Shown here piece after piece: positions 1 through 11,914 of a DNA stretch of 64,000 bases (position 1 is its first letter; each line of letters begins with the position of its first letter). Both the position numbers and the translations under genes were made by a program. The DNA is taken from positions 14,586,639 to 14,650,638 of the forward strand of contig OX155961.1 in NCBI GenBank assembly GCA_944548615.1, read 5' to 3'. Origin of the DNA: Micropterix aruncella. Taxonomy: Eukaryota > Arthropoda > Insecta > Lepidoptera > Micropterigidae. The notes under the pieces were generated by a model, which saw nothing but the letters and a program-made list of their open reading frames with translations, was not told the origin of the DNA and made no database searches.

Positions 1-302
1 AGCGAATTTTATTATGTCAGCGCTTATACTAACCATTGTCCATTGTATTCATTTATTTTTCCTTATTGTCAACATTTTATAACAGCGCCAGTTTTTAACA
101 CATTGTAACGAAATGCCTTCGCTACTCATAACAACATACGGTTCTCAAACTGTCAAACACTCGCATAAAAACATACGATTCCCAAACTTTCGCGAACACA
201 ACTTCACATACACTTTTAATTGTCACACTCCGACTTTTTTGCCACTTTGTCGTGAAGACCTTCCATATTGTCATACGCAAGCCCTTCACTAGGGGGGAGC
301 CA
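1..302. other. Left edge, no gene seen
   Basis: AT-rich sequence with no convincing reading frame. An 11-base motif CCCTTCACTAG at 280-290 recurs inverted at 867-877, on either side of the putative solo LTR. Confidence 0.5.
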
Positions 303-853
303 TGTAGGTGCCTACGGCCCTACATACCCACAACAAAAAAGTCAATTTCACAGAACAGAAAACTGCAGACTCGCTCAAACTTGCACGCGCAGCTGCAGTT
401 AATTTCCAGCTAAATTTGGCAAATATTGCCCAGGTTAGCGACACATGCGTCGCCCCACTCGTAGCTATTGCATCACCGATCTCCCTATAAAACGCAGTAC
501 ATTGCATTCGATCATTATCATTCCTTTGGTGGTCAAGTACACCTACACACCTCTACACGTCATTCCTTTGGCAGGCAGTTGCCCTTCTACATCATTACTT
601 CGGCAGACAGTTACCGCGCTCTGCACATCGTCCCCTCAGTGGACAGATATCTCGACTACACACTTCGCTCCTCGACTACACACGGACCGCCACGGCTTCA
701 CCTCGCGCCCAAACTACAACACAACGGCGAACACGACTCAAGGCGTTAAGAACTGGCGACTTCGACTCACTTCTGAATAAACTCTTCTACACGGACATAT
801 ACGACTCTCATTAACGGAGCAACCTTCATGATGAGAACCACCCTTCGCTCACA
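303..853 (+). mobile_element. Putative solo LTR, possibly BEL/Pao type
   Basis: The segment starts TG and ends CA, and is flanked by AGCCA (298-302) and AGCAA (854-858), which match at 4 of 5 bases as an aged 5-bp target duplication. Inside are a promoter-like CTATAAAACG near 485 and AATAAA at 776-781, the usual order in an LTR. Size and 5-bp duplication fit the BEL/Pao group, but no internal coding region is present to prove it. The 11-bp inverted repeat just outside (280-290 and 867-877) is an alternative hint of a TIR element. Confidence 0.35.
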
Positions 854-2129
854 AGCAATTGGAGTCTAGTGAAGGGTGGCCATTCTCACAAATTCATACA
901 AACGTCAAATCATTAAAAATTGCAAAAATAGCTGCCATTAATTTGACCTTTTCAATACCAATACGGATCGCCGCTAGTATTAGTTCCGCCAGTACTTTCC
1001 GGTTTGAGATATCCCGCGAAGATTTACGCGCAACGGTTACCAACTTATTTGTACCTGAGGGCAAATCTAAGCCTTATATATCGGTGCATACGATACCCTC
1101 TTTCGAGATTCTTTTATTACGCAGATTTTACTCAAATAACTCAATATTGTCTTACAATTAAAGTTGAAAGTTGCTTCTGGCTCAGATTCATACGTTTATT
1201 TATTTAATTATTTTTTTTTATTTGTAATTCACAATCATCTACAGTAAAATGGATATGTACATTTTAAATGTTATTGACAAAAATCCAGTAGCAAAGAACT
1301 GATGTTGCTAGTGAACCTATTTTAATGTCACCTAACTAGGCTAAACCTGCTTTAAGGCGAACAAATCAATTGTTGTCAATATTATGAATAAAACTATATA
1401 AAAGTAAGTAATGAAAAAAACATAATAAAATTGAAAAAATGTATACAATAATTGCTATAGATTTCAAAGTTGATTGCTATAGATTTCTAGGTTACATAAG
1501 ACACAATCAGCAAGGAAATTTTAGTGACTAAAAATTTAATAAAGAGGTGGAAGTTATGAATGCCAAGTCTCAAATGAATTCGAATCATCAATGACCATAC
1601 TAGTCAAATAATACAAAAATGTATAACTATGTAAATGTTCTACCCGCATAATTGACCACGACAAAGAGATGCCTTGATATACATGCTTTTCAATATGGCA
1701 TTTTAGAAGGCAAAACATGACTTCAGTATATCATAATAATTAGTCGTAGTCTTAATTATTATTACTGGTAATGTTCATAAAATACCACTGGAACTACACA
1801 CTTTTTCCGATGTTTTTTTATTAACTCGGCAAAAATATGGTGAAAAAGGTACTTCGAGTATGTGGAGAGTCATAATACCCTGTAAGTATTTTATTTTAAA
1901 TTGTTTTTTGGTATGTGATAACAAAAAATGGGAATAAAACTTACGAATAAAGCTGTATATAAATTTTTTTTTTTTAAAACACCATTATACAGAGAAAGGT
2001 ATTATTATTTTAAATATTCGAAAAGTCTCAAAAATGATCAAATTGAACAGGACTCTCAGTTACATATTTTTAAAAATCGATCGTGTCACCCCATTGCAAG
2101 ACTTTGGCGGTAAAGACACGACCCATTGT
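854..2129. repeat. Intergenic; part of a dispersed repeat at about 1228-1440
   Basis: No gene seen. The stretch around 1228-1440 resembles 4485-4660 and 33590-33745: all share a block close to GCCAGTGATGCTATTTTAATG followed by CACCTAAC or similar. It looks like an old dispersed non-coding repeat. Confidence 0.4.
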
Positions 2130-2265
2130 TCGCCAAACCCCCTAAAACCTTCCTTCAAACCCGCCCCATACCCCCTATACATTCCACCCCCCTATCCTAT
2201 CCTATCCACCCGCTTCTCCACCTTCTTCAAACACCCAAATCCCACCCCCGCGGATTTGGGGTAAC
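2130..2265. repeat. C-rich, strand-asymmetric tract
   Basis: The plus strand is strongly cytosine-rich, with several runs of four to six C and almost no G until the end. The opposite strand therefore has many G runs. It is not an exact tandem repeat, although CTATC is repeated locally near 2190-2210. It lies just past the 3' end of the first cuticle gene, outside the block shared with the second gene. Confidence 0.6.
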
Positions 2266-2346
2266 AACGGATTTTTTAGTTATAACTCCCTGATAAAAAA
2301 TATTTAAAAGTGGCATAAAACAAAATCATTTTATAATTATTTCACA

Positions 2347-2352
2347 TTTATT
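2347..2352 (-). terminator. Poly(A) signal of cuticle gene 1
   Basis: TTTATT on the plus strand is AATAAA on the gene strand, about 65 nt past the stop codon. The same CCTAATAAATG context occurs in genes 2 and 3. Confidence 0.7.
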
Positions 2353-2416
2353 AGGTCTTCCAAATAAATAAATAAATAAATACATACATATACAGGAATG
2401 ATCAATGATAGGGGTT

Positions 2417-4021
2417 TCAAGGAAGAGCTGGTGCAAATCTGGCGAGTCCTGGTGCGATCCTGCCTACGACCGGCGATGGAATCCCGACTCCAGCATCTTC
2501 GTACCTGACAATGGCGACGAAACCAGCGCCTTCGTCGGAGTACTCTACGATGCGGCGAAGACCATCAGGTTGAACTAGTGAGTAAGTACCCCGGAGAGCA
2601 TTGCCGTCTCTGGTTTCTTGCTGGCTCTTAATGTCGTAGGTTTCCGGGTCGTTGACATCGTACTGGAATTGGTATTGGGCCGGTCCGAGCTCCTCGTCGT
2701 ACCTGGGTTGGAAACGTGGCGCCAGTCCGAGGGGTTGGAATTGTGGCGCCAGTCCGAGGGTTTGGAAACGCGGCGCCAGTCCAGCTAAGTTTGGGTTATA
2801 AGCCAAAGGTAATTGGGCATAGGCTACAGCTGCTAAGCAGGCGAGGAGTGCGATCTGAAAATAATAAATTGAATACTGTTAAAAAAAATAACAAACAACA
2901 TTTTGAGGCACAAGCATTAACTCCCATATATATATAGGCTAGAATAAATTAAAATCTCGGGTTTAACCACCCTACCCCCACGAACGTACATGATACTTCC
3001 GCTATATTATCCGCCCGAACTTGCAAAGGATACAAAAAAGTCATCATAAATGGGTGTTGCTATTGAAAAATTTATTGTTTGTGAGAATTGTTAAGTAGTT
3101 ATTGTAAATTATTGTTATTGAGAAAGTATTGTTAATAGGAAGAGTTCAAGAGTTCTGGCTTTTAACGCAATCAATGTTGGCTCAAAGAGTAATCCTATTT
3201 TTCTTGTCGTAAACACACTTATTATGTCGATCGAATGCAATAACAAGACATACCTTTACACATATGTTACAAGCACACATTCATATAAACACTTCATAGT
3301 AGGGTTGGTTGTAAAAGATTGTCGTATGACGATAAACCAGCCAATTGTGAAATATCACACTAAAGAGTAGAAACAAACAAACTAAGGGTAGGTATCACTA
3401 AGGAATTCACAAAAACAATTCAGAAGGAGTTATTCTAAGAGATCCGTGATAAGATTCATCAGTCGGGTAGTAATTACGATATTTGAAGGAAAATTTACAG
3501 AGATAGAGAACAATAAAAAGAGATGGTAAAGTAGCTCTCTTGGTTTCTATAAGAAGCTCATTTGTGAATGTTAAATACAATACTAGCAGAGCAAATACCA
3601 GATAATAGGCTAAACAACTTCCAACAAATAAAACGACAATCAACATCAACAAAATAACATGTGCAAACATGCCTGTCAAAGGAACTAATCTGTATTGCGG
3701 TATAAGTAAAAGCCATACGAGTGGAAAATCAAAACCTGGGAAAGGCAGGAGAACAAATTACCGAAGCGCAATAGAATATCATACCGAATAAAGACAGTAC
3801 TTTCCACCAGCAAAGGTATACCAAAGCTAATAACAACACTTTTCACTAGTCACCGTTCAGTAAACTACCATTGCAGCTGTTGAGGAACACTTTGAGATTC
3901 ATAAATTTATCCAGGTTAGATTGAAAAAAATTAAGGTAAAAGGCTCAGGACTAGACTAAACGACACCTTCGCTGCCAAACATAAAATAATGTATTAAAAA
4001 AAGACCTACTTTCAAAGCCAT
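2417..4021 (-). CDS. RR-2 type cuticular protein, gene 1
   Basis: Structural cuticle protein expected to be secreted by epidermal cells and bind chitin. Two coding exons are read: 4021-4010 (MALK) with donor GTAGGT, and 2854-2417 after an acceptor ending TTTTCAG. Together they give 149 residues. Residues 1-17 form a signal peptide (ending AVAYA). Next come three copies of a unit close to LGLAPRFQP, then the Rebers-Riddiford region from YQFQYDVNDP to GFVAIVRYE, whose core LRGTYSLVQPDGLRRIVEY is RR-2-like. The short C-terminus is rich in Ala, Pro and Arg. The open frame in exon 2 lacks its own ATG, so the start depends on the 12-nt exon, which all five genes share. RR-2 proteins are typical of hard cuticle. 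The frame is intact; the exact family symbol is not assigned. Confidence 0.88.
2855..4009 (-). other. Intron of cuticle gene 1
   Basis: About 1.15 kb between the 12-nt first exon and the second exon. It holds no protein gene that I can support. A 90-codon open stretch at 3407-3679 has no recognisable domain. Confidence 0.6.
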
Positions 4022-4077
4022 GTCTCTTCTCTTCTACAATCAAATTGTGAGTATAAATTTAGTTAAAGATCTTTTGG

Positions 4078-4085
4078 TATTTATA
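4078..4085 (-). promoter_or_regulatory. TATA box of cuticle gene 1
   Basis: TATAAATA on the minus strand, 57 nt before the ATG. This leaves a 5' UTR of roughly 30 nt, as in the other four genes. Confidence 0.7.
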
Positions 4086-4881
4086 TGTGTGAACTGTGTG
4101 GCTATCCTTGATGAAGACATTTGAAAATATCATCTCTTACTCTAAATAAAGTGAACGTCCGAAGCAGATGCATTTCGATATGCCTCGCGCTAAGTTTTGA
4201 TGTTGGATTTAATTTTATGACTTTTGAAAATATTGTGTGGACTTTTAAAAAGATTAGGTAGAAGAAATGCAAAATGCGTAAAGTTCAATAACCTTACCTT
4301 ACCATCCTTACCTAATTAGAATTCGACTGCATTTATCACAGGCATGATAAGCTATATTATCTATGTCTCAGAAGAGAAACGCAGACCATGTTCTATTATT
4401 TGATCTGATTCGAGGTAAAACTGATAAATCTAGCTGCTAGCTAAAGTTGATCCTTCTGTGTATAAGACGACATGTAAGACCTGAGAAAAATATTTGGAAT
4501 ATAGGCAGGGTCACAGCTGTAGGAACATGTTATAACAGAAACTGTTGCCAGTGATGCTATTTTAATGTCGCCTAACCTAATAGCCTAGTTAGGCGATTAT
4601 CCCTAAAGGGACCTTTAAATTGATGTAAATATATAAAAAAACGAAGTAATAAAAAATATAGAAAGCTAGATGACCCGGTGAACTTCTTACCACCTAAAAT
4701 AGATTTGATTGTAACTCTTCATAAGCGTTTATTGATCCTAATCAACCTTCCAAATCCAATTCATTGAAATCTATAATATGGCCGAATCATGTTCGGTTTG
4801 AGTATCGTTTGGCGATTAAATGATAGTCGTTTGTAATTAAAATAAATTTAATGTATTTAATTTACATGATGAAATATAATT

Positions 4882-5027
4882 GCTTTTTCGACTTTTCTGA
4901 CTTTTTCGGCTTTTTCGGCTTTTTCGGCTTTTCCGACTTTTTTGCCTTTTTGACTTCTCTGACTTTTCCGACTTTTTCAACATTTTCAACTTTTTTGACT
5001 TTTTTTGACTTTTTTGAGTTTTTGAAA
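4882..5027. repeat. Minisatellite with a 9-bp unit
   Basis: About sixteen degenerate copies of a unit near GACTTTTTC. Both strands stay open (Phe-rich on plus, Lys/Ser-rich on minus) only because the unit length is a multiple of three, so these frames are not genes. Confidence 0.85.
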
Positions 5028-5340
5028 TTTTACACAATCTCACGGAATGACTAAATAGCTGTCAAACAATAGGATTGCCGCGAACGCCATCTATTGAAAG
5101 TGGCCCATTTCCCAAAATGACCAATTTCGATTTTTTCGATTTTCAGTTGTTTCTTTTAATATTTCTTTTTTTTTAAACCACTCCTGAATCAAGGCAAATA
5201 AAACAAAAAAATAATAATTTAAATCGGTCGAGTCATTTTCGAGATCTTGCGAGACTAAAGCACGGCGATTCATTTTTATATATAAGATTTTATATTGTAT
5301 ACTTAGTAAGATTTATTTTTAATTCATACAAGCTGGATAG

Positions 5341-5480
5341 TAATAATAATAATAATAATAATTTTATTCATTCAAAAGCATAAATTTACAATTGTATTAG
5401 TTGCAGAATCTGCCTAACTAGGCCATAGCCCGTACCAAGGAAAACTCTATGTATGGCAAAGATTTAATCATGTGCTCATA
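5341..5480 (-). mobile_element. LINE-like 3' tail with (ATT)n
   Basis: A run of TAA triplets at about 5341-5362 is followed by TTTTATTCATTCAAAAGCAT. A similar triplet tract with TTATTCATTCCATAAAAGC occurs near 54655-54690 beside a LINE coding fragment. On the minus strand this resembles a LINE 3' end with a triplet tail. Confidence 0.4.
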
Positions 5481-7214
5481 ATATTAAAATAAAAAATACA
5501 AAATATGATAAAATAGAAAATAGATAAGCGAATGCAAATTAAACTTATAATTATATTTAAAATATTGATATAGCATGGTCATGGAAATAAATATTAATAT
5601 AAAATGTCGTAATATGAACTTTGTAAAACAAATAAATAAATAGTATTAAAATATAAAGTGTAGTGCAATGTATGACAATAATATGCAGACCTTTACTTTA
5701 AAATATGACTTATAGCCTTTTCCACCTCATTGTAATCAAAGTAAAATTGAAAATATCTATTCTATTAAATATAAAAGTGTTAACCGTCCCATAATTATAT
5801 ATATTTTTAATGCACAATTAGCTAGTATTTAGATATTCAAAATTGCTTAAAAATATAGATAGTTAAAACTAATTATAAAATTTAAAAATTAGTTAAAAAA
5901 TAATATAAAATTGGAATTAAAATATAAAATGAGGATAAAATAAAAATGAAAATGAGATGAGAGATATAAAATTGTTAACCATAGATCAATAATTTAAAAA
6001 ATTTACAAATAGAATATATTTAAGTTATCATAATTGCTTAACAATAGAGTAATATAATAAAACCTAATTATAAAAATTAAAAATAAGTAAAAAAAAAGAG
6101 ATTTAAATTGAATAAATATAGGAGCATTAAAATAATAGAGTTTTGCTATCATAAAAGCTATAATAAAGACCTATAATGTCATGGGAATATAAATAATATA
6201 AAACCATTGATTTTACAAATTTTATATTTAATAACCATTACATACATACCACATACATATCATTCCATAAATACTATTCAAACAATTTTATTCAATGCTC
6301 TATGATATATCAATCCTCTCTTCCTTCATAAACCAAGTCGTAACAAGATTTTAACAAACCAAGATTTTTAAAATGTTGTAATTGTGTTGATTATCATCAT
6401 TCAACGCTGATTGATTCAGGAAGGTGATTATAAATCCTGGGAGCGATAAATGAGCAGTGGCGTTGTCCGTACTTCTCCTCACTCTCATTTATATCACGTT
6501 AACATTTAAACCGTTCAAGCAACAAGGCCGATTTAGGACATTAAAATGATTAAAATTACATTTTTGAGCCGCTTCCAATGGGTGGAGGATAGTTGTCGCA
6601 CTACTTTCCCGTGCTATTATTCATTATATCATTATAACTATATTATTATAACAAAGAATAGACTGAACCAATGCGTAGTATGTAGTTTTCTACATTCCCG
6701 GATCTAAAATATTCCTCATCTCTCGAAACATGTATGCTAGTTTCCTTATTTTAATCACCAGTATATCAATATGGGTCTGCAAGCGAAACTAGTAAACTTC
6801 GCTGTTGGATCTGCAGAACCCATTCCCTCTCTAAATCAAAACTGATTTTAGAATATTCTTATACTCGTATGTTAGATTTATTTATTTATTTACTTACTTA
6901 TTTTAAACATAACATGCGAAATTCATAAAATGGTCATACCCAGTAATGGTGCGAAGTAAACGACGACCCACATTCACATGACCATGCGCAGCGTATGCCC
7001 AACTAGGCCGAGTATAGCCTGTATCTGGGCATACGATTTATTTTCAGACTTGGGTGGAGAAGCATAACTGACGTAAGACACATACACTTATACACACACA
7101 TATACATATACACATATATACTTATACATATACATACATACACACATACACATATATGTTACATTATGTTTATTATCTTATATCATATTTATGCAGGTAC
7201 ATTATTTTAAAGAG
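5481..7214. other. AT-rich intergenic stretch
   Basis: No gene seen. The sequence is very AT-rich, with short ATAAAAT-type motifs at 5500-6130 and a CA/TA-rich microsatellite at about 7078-7160. Some of it may be decayed LINE 3' sequence linked to the coding fragment at 7215-7659. Confidence 0.4.
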
Positions 7215-7659
7215 ATGATTTGCAGAAGATCATTCTCTGTCCTTGAACGACCTATATCGTCAAGAAGCCATTTTTATATTTTTTCATAGAATAAAAAGGT
7301 ACTTTCAATTTTTTTATGTCGTCATTAAGACGGTTGAATATTTTGGGTGCGATAAAGTTTAATTGCTATTGGGCAAATGATGAATTAACTCAGGGAACGG
7401 CATAATTCAAGCCTGCAGATGCTCTTGTAGTTCTGTGTTGCTGGCTTCGTGGTCGTTTATCTAGGGTTCGATGGAAAAACATGAGTGACTGTTTCACAAA
7501 CAGCTGGCTTATATCTAACACCTTACTTTCTTGGAAAAGCATGTTAGAATCATATCGTGGGGGCCTTCTATTGATTACCCTCAACAAAAGCTTTTGGGCT
7601 TTTACTAGAGGATCCAAGACAGATTTTGCACATGCTCCCCACGCTATTATTCCGTGCAC
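7215..7659 (-). pseudogene. Jockey-like LINE reverse transcriptase, C-terminal fragment
   Basis: The open part (7659-7390) contains GIIAWGACAKSVLDPLVKAQ and QLFVKQSLMFFH, typical of the region after the polymerase core in Jockey-group retrotransposons. In another frame below 7390 the text continues with a KKIESTFLFYEKI-like segment and KWLLDDIG, so the copy carries frameshifts and stops. It has no start codon and is a dead 5'-truncated fragment. Confidence 0.75.
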
Positions 7660-8838
7660 CCATAAACCTTACATACATAGGGCCATGTAAACCATTTTTA
7701 GGGAGTTATTAGAATGGACGTAGTATGTAGATACTTGACGAGTATTTTTTACGATCTTTTTAAATAACGTACTTGTAACTAAAGTTGGGAGATATTCCAA
7801 TAAATACAATATCAAGTTTGTCACTATTTATAAATATTGGGATGACTTCAGCGCATTTTATCGCAATATGAAATAATAAGAATAATAATGAAATATACCT
7901 GTTTTTAAACTGCAGTTAACTATGTGAGTTATAAGGTTACTTAGATCCATGTTAGATGTCTTAAAAATGCGCGAATTTAGATCATCAATACTCGCAGATG
8001 AGCTATCTTTGAGTGAATATATAATTTGGGAAATTTCCTGTATCGTTGTTGGTATCGAGACAAGGAGTACTGGAAGTATGGCTGCGCATAGATGACGCTC
8101 TAACCACGCCCATATAGTATCCTATTTTAAAATAAATATAAAAAAATATAACAAGCGAATTTTTAAATCAATGCTGTTAATATTTTATTATTATTTACAA
8201 ATATATGTCAATTTTTAATTTGGTATACAGGTTTCAATGCGTAATAATTATGTACTAAAAAGTTCAGGTAGACTATTAGTATCTATCATTATATCATATC
8301 ATTCTATCATTCTGTCATTGCGCTTAGTATCTTTCCGTATTATTTCTGTGATGTAATCAGCCTACACTGAAAAATGCAATATATGGCACTAATGATTGAA
8401 TCGTATTACTCTTATCATTGGTTAAATTATTGATTTTTTTAATCAATTAGTCATTTACAAAAAAACATTCATTATCAATGTTTTTACAGATGGCCAAATT
8501 AATTTCTATTATACTATCCGCATTACAAAGAAGCGAGTCAGGTCATTTATCATCGAAATCGAGCTATCTCTTTCGCACTTGCACGGCCTTATGGAGCGGT
8601 ACTCGCAACCGTAGTGCAGGTAATTTTACGAATACAAAAGTAATGTCGATAAAGTAATGAAACGAGGGAAATAAATATTATTTCAGTATTGTTTCATTAC
8701 GATAAATATTAAATATGTTGAAAATATAAATATTGATATTGAATTATTAACATAAAAATATAAAAGTATCAAATTTATAATAGGTGACAATAAAATAATT
8801 GTTGTACAAAAAAAAACTAAACAAAGAAAGTCAGCAAG
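7660..8838. other. Intergenic, no gene seen
   Basis: AT-rich with imperfect ATCATT repeats near 8280-8325. A less AT-rich patch at 8517-8630 shows no recognisable coding sequence. Part of the right side may be the non-coding end of the transposon fragment at 8839-9157. Confidence 0.4.
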
Positions 8839-9157
8839 CTATTCATATTCGTCTTCACTTTCACTATCGTCTTGTAGATTAATAACAAAACGGTGGGTGT
8901 CAATTATATGTGCTTTGGCCAGATCTTCGTCCTGGAGATTTTCGAATTCGATTCCGAATTCGATCTAGAGTGCGTTCGCTCGTTCCACAAACTAATGCTG
9001 CCAACTTTCTTGGTTGTTGAAAATCAAATTTCCTTATGACATCAGGGTCTTCTTTCAACTTATGCAACCACTTATAAATGTTGAGAATGACCTGCCGGCT
9101 TTGCTGGTTAACGTCACCTCTTAACTTGGTCAAATTGGTTTTGCAAAAATCTTCCAT
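8839..9157 (-). pseudogene. Transposase remnant with the middle deleted (Tc1/IS630-like, tentative)
   Basis: The first part starts at ATG 9157 and has SRQVILNIYKWLHKLKE, then LAALVCGTSERTLDRI, which looks like an N-terminal helix-turn-helix region. A short direct repeat of ATCGAATTCG follows near 8950-8970. In another frame the text ends with RFVINLQDDSESEDEYE and a stop at 8839-8841, like an acidic transposase C-terminus. The whole catalytic DDE region is missing. Family placement rests on pattern memory. Confidence 0.5.
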
Positions 9158-10049
9158 CGTGATGTAGATTCACAAATAGAGTTCGTGTAACGAATGAGTT
9201 ATGCTCTTTGACATTGAGCCTTTTATATTAGATAATTTTTTTACGCCATTTATGTAAATTCCGTGACTCCAATGGGAACCTTGCCTAAGGAGGTGTGAAG
9301 TGAGCGACGAACCGCTCGTGGCAATCGCCGCTATATTTAACACGCTTGGTCAATCGCCGCTACCGCCATTTCAAAAATCGTTTTGTTTACCATAATACAA
9401 TACCGAGTACACAAGTCCCCCCCCCCCCCCCAACGCCATTTTCAGACTATATTTGTAGTATTTTTCGTGGTATTAAAATAGTATTTTTCAAATTTGACGT
9501 AGCATTTTATTAAACATGGCGGAGTTTAATATTTTTTTGTGTCGCTTTTATAAGACATATTTTAAACAACATGTGGTTTCTGCCCAACAAGGCATCTGTG
9601 TGCCTAATTTGTAGTCCTAAAGTCCAATATTTCCGAGATCGAATTACGATTAGCGCGCCCTCTGGTGGACCGATTTCAACCACAATCTTTTCAACTCTTC
9701 CCATGACCAAATGATGTTTGCATGCCAATTTTCAGCTCAATTGCGTGAAACGTTTGGGCGATATCGTGGAGGAATACACACACACACAGAGACATACAGA
9801 CATACCTTAAACTGGAATTGGTCTTAACCGTCTCAGGGGGGGTCTAAATGGATATATCCTTCTTCATGACAATTTTATTTAGCGCGCTCACAATACTTAT
9901 CCTAACTGTTGATTGGCCGGGAATGTAGAAATGTGCACACATTTCCATTAAAGGTTAAGTTCGTTTTGTAACCATTGACCACGGAGCAGCTAACCTGGTT
10001 AGCTACTCCGTGCCGTTGACACTATTGACACAGAATAGGTCATGACATT
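9158..10049. other. Intergenic with poly-C run and small palindromes
   Basis: A run of 15 C occupies 9417-9431. At 9500-9850 there is a stretch with a CA microsatellite (9777-9789) that looks like a non-coding repeat. A palindrome GAAATGTGCACACATTTC lies at about 9927-9946, and a 16-bp stem with one mismatch (CACGGAG ... CTCCGTG) at about 9980-10012. No protein gene is supported. Confidence 0.45.
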
Positions 10050-10119
10050 TTTAACTATGACTCTCTGGTGAAAATATTTGAAGTGGCTTAAATCAAAATT
10101 ATTTTGTAATTATTTCACA

Positions 10120-10125
10120 TTTATT
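10120..10125 (-). terminator. Poly(A) signal of cuticle gene 2
   Basis: TTTATT on the plus strand reads AATAAA on the gene strand, within the CCTAATAAATG context shared with genes 1 and 3. Confidence 0.7.
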
Positions 10126-10193
10126 AGGTCATCGAAATAAATAAATAAATACATATATACACGTATACATAAGAATGATCAATGGTAGGGGTT

Positions 10194-11554
10194 TCAAAGA
10201 AGAGCTGGTGCAAATCTTGCGAATCCTGGTGCGATCCTTCTTACGGCCGGCGGTGGAACCCCGACTCCAGCATCTTCGTACCTGACTATAGCGACGAAAC
10301 CAGCCCCTTCGTCGGAGTACTCCACGACGCGACGAAGACCATCAGGTTGAACCAGCGAGTAAGTACCCCGGAGAGCATTGCCGTCTCTGGTTTCTTGTTG
10401 GCTCTTAATGTCGTAGGTTTCCGGGTCGTTGACGTCGTATTGGAATTGGTATTGGGCCGGTTCGAGCTCCTCTTCGTACCTGGGTTGGAAACGTGGCGCC
10501 AGTCCGAGGGGTTGGAAACGTGGCGCCAATCCGAGGGGTGCTAAGTTCGGGTTGTAGGCCAGTGGTATTTGGGCATAGACTACTGCTACCAAGCAGGCGA
10601 GGAAGACAATCTGAAACATGCAAATAATATAAATTAAAACTATTTTTACACACTTGGAAAAGTTCTACCATAAAGAGAAGAAATGCAACAGGTTATGATG
10701 CAATAACGCGGCTAACTAAGGCAATAACAACATCACAACAACAACATGTGTATCGAAATGAAACAATTATTAAATGGAAAAAAACATAAAATCGAAATTA
10801 AAAAATCATTTATTATCAAAAATATAAAATTAAAAAAAGAAAATAAATTAAAAACGAAATGCTTAAATAAGGGGTATCCTGTATGTACGTATTTGGCCAG
10901 CCATGATAGTAACAGGTGTGGCCGAAAAATAATTCACTGCTCAACACAGCTTAAAATAGCTGTGTAAATTACGGGTAGAAATAAAAGGTTATTGTATAAG
11001 TAATTAATTAATTTAATTGCCATTTGATTGACTATAAACTCGTTACTTATCCTATGTATAGAGGCTTTCTTTTATATCACAGACAAACCAGAGCTGGTTT
11101 TAGTGATATATCTAATGTATCAATTCTGTATGAATAAATTAAATAAAAAAAAAAAACAAAACAAAATAACATGTGCAACCATACCTAACAAGGAAACTAA
11201 TCTACTATGCGGTGTTAGTAAATGCGAAACGACTGGAGAATTAAATTCTGGGAAAAACTTAAGAACGAATTCTTAGTACTGAAGCGAAACACCAGGCGAA
11301 AAAAACATTAAACTCACAGCGAAAAAGACTGTACATTCCGCTAGTAAACAAAAACTAATAACACTTTTCACAAGTCACCATTCAGTAAACTACCAATGCA
11401 TTTCTTGAGGTGCACTTTGGGATTCATAAATAGTCTTGGGATAGATTAAAAGAATTAAGGGAAAAAGCTCAGGACTGGACTAAACAAATATTTTATTTCA
11501 ATCACTGCAAACCATAAAATATTGTATTAAAAAAAGACCTACTTTAAAAGCCAT
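10194..11554 (-). CDS. RR-2 type cuticular protein, gene 2
   Basis: Secreted chitin-binding cuticle protein. Exon 1 is 11554-11543 (MAFK), donor GTAGGT. Exon 2 is 10610-10194 after an acceptor ending TTTCAG. The product is 142 residues: signal peptide 1-17 (ending VVYA), QIPLAYNPNLAP, two copies of LGLAPRFQP, then the RR-2 domain from YQFQYDVNDP to GFVAIVRYE and an Ala/Pro/Arg tail. An ATG at 10617-10619 is in frame with exon 2 but lies inside the intron acceptor, so a model starting there (MFQIV...) is wrong; the shared 12-nt exon gives a proper signal peptide. Domain and tail are almost the same as in gene 3. No damage is seen. Confidence 0.88.
10611..11542 (-). other. Intron of cuticle gene 2
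   Basis: About 0.93 kb, very AT-rich. Open stretches at 10746-10967 and 11028-11276 are Lys/Asn-rich noise with no domain. Confidence 0.6.
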
Positions 11555-11609
11555 GTCTGTTCTCTTCTACAGTCAAATCGTGAATGTGATTTAGTTTTAG
11601 ATCTTTTGT

Positions 11610-11617
11610 TATTTATA
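11610..11617 (-). promoter_or_regulatory. TATA box of cuticle gene 2
   Basis: TATAAATA on the minus strand, 56 nt before the ATG, in a promoter closely similar to that of gene 1 (shared AAAAGATCT downstream). Confidence 0.7.
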
Positions 11618-11914
11618 TATGATGAACTGCGTGGCTATCCTTGATGAAGACATTTAATAATATCATCTTATACTCCAAATAAAGTGAATGCCCGAAACGG
11701 ATGCATTTCGATATGACTCTACGTAAGTGTCGATGTTGCATTGAATTTTATGACTTTTGAAAGGTTTGGATAGATTGGGTACAAGACATGCAAAATACAT
11801 AAAGTTCAATAACCTTATCCTTATCTATTTTTATATCCAAATGCATTTATCACAGGCATGATTAGCTACATTCTCTCTGTCTTAGAAGAGAAACGATGAC
11901 CATGTCTTATTTTT

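Larger units (their letters stand above)
2265..4460. repeat. Segmental duplication, copy 1 (partner about 10050-12345)
   Basis: The 3' flank, 3' UTR, second exon, parts of the intron, first exon, promoter and upstream region of the first cuticle gene all have a diverged counterpart in the same order around the second gene. Matching landmarks include the poly(A) region, the intron edge next to exon 1, the TATA box and a GATTCGAGGTAAAACTGATA motif near 4410 and 12317. Confidence 0.8.

Noticed and set aside
280..877. 11-bp inverted repeat as TIR of a DNA transposon
   Set aside because: No target duplication outside it; the solo-LTR reading explains TG/CA ends and the promoter/poly(A) order better, though not conclusively.
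3407..3679. Hydrophobic 90-codon frame on the minus strand
   Set aside because: Lies in the intron of gene 1, Leu/Phe-rich from AT bias, with no family match that I recognise.
4837..5054. Lys/Ser-rich and Phe-rich frames
   Set aside because: Produced by a 9-bp minisatellite that keeps both strands open.
10617..10619. ATG as start of cuticle gene 2
   Set aside because: It is part of the intron acceptor; the conserved 12-nt first exon gives a better signal peptide and matches the other genes.
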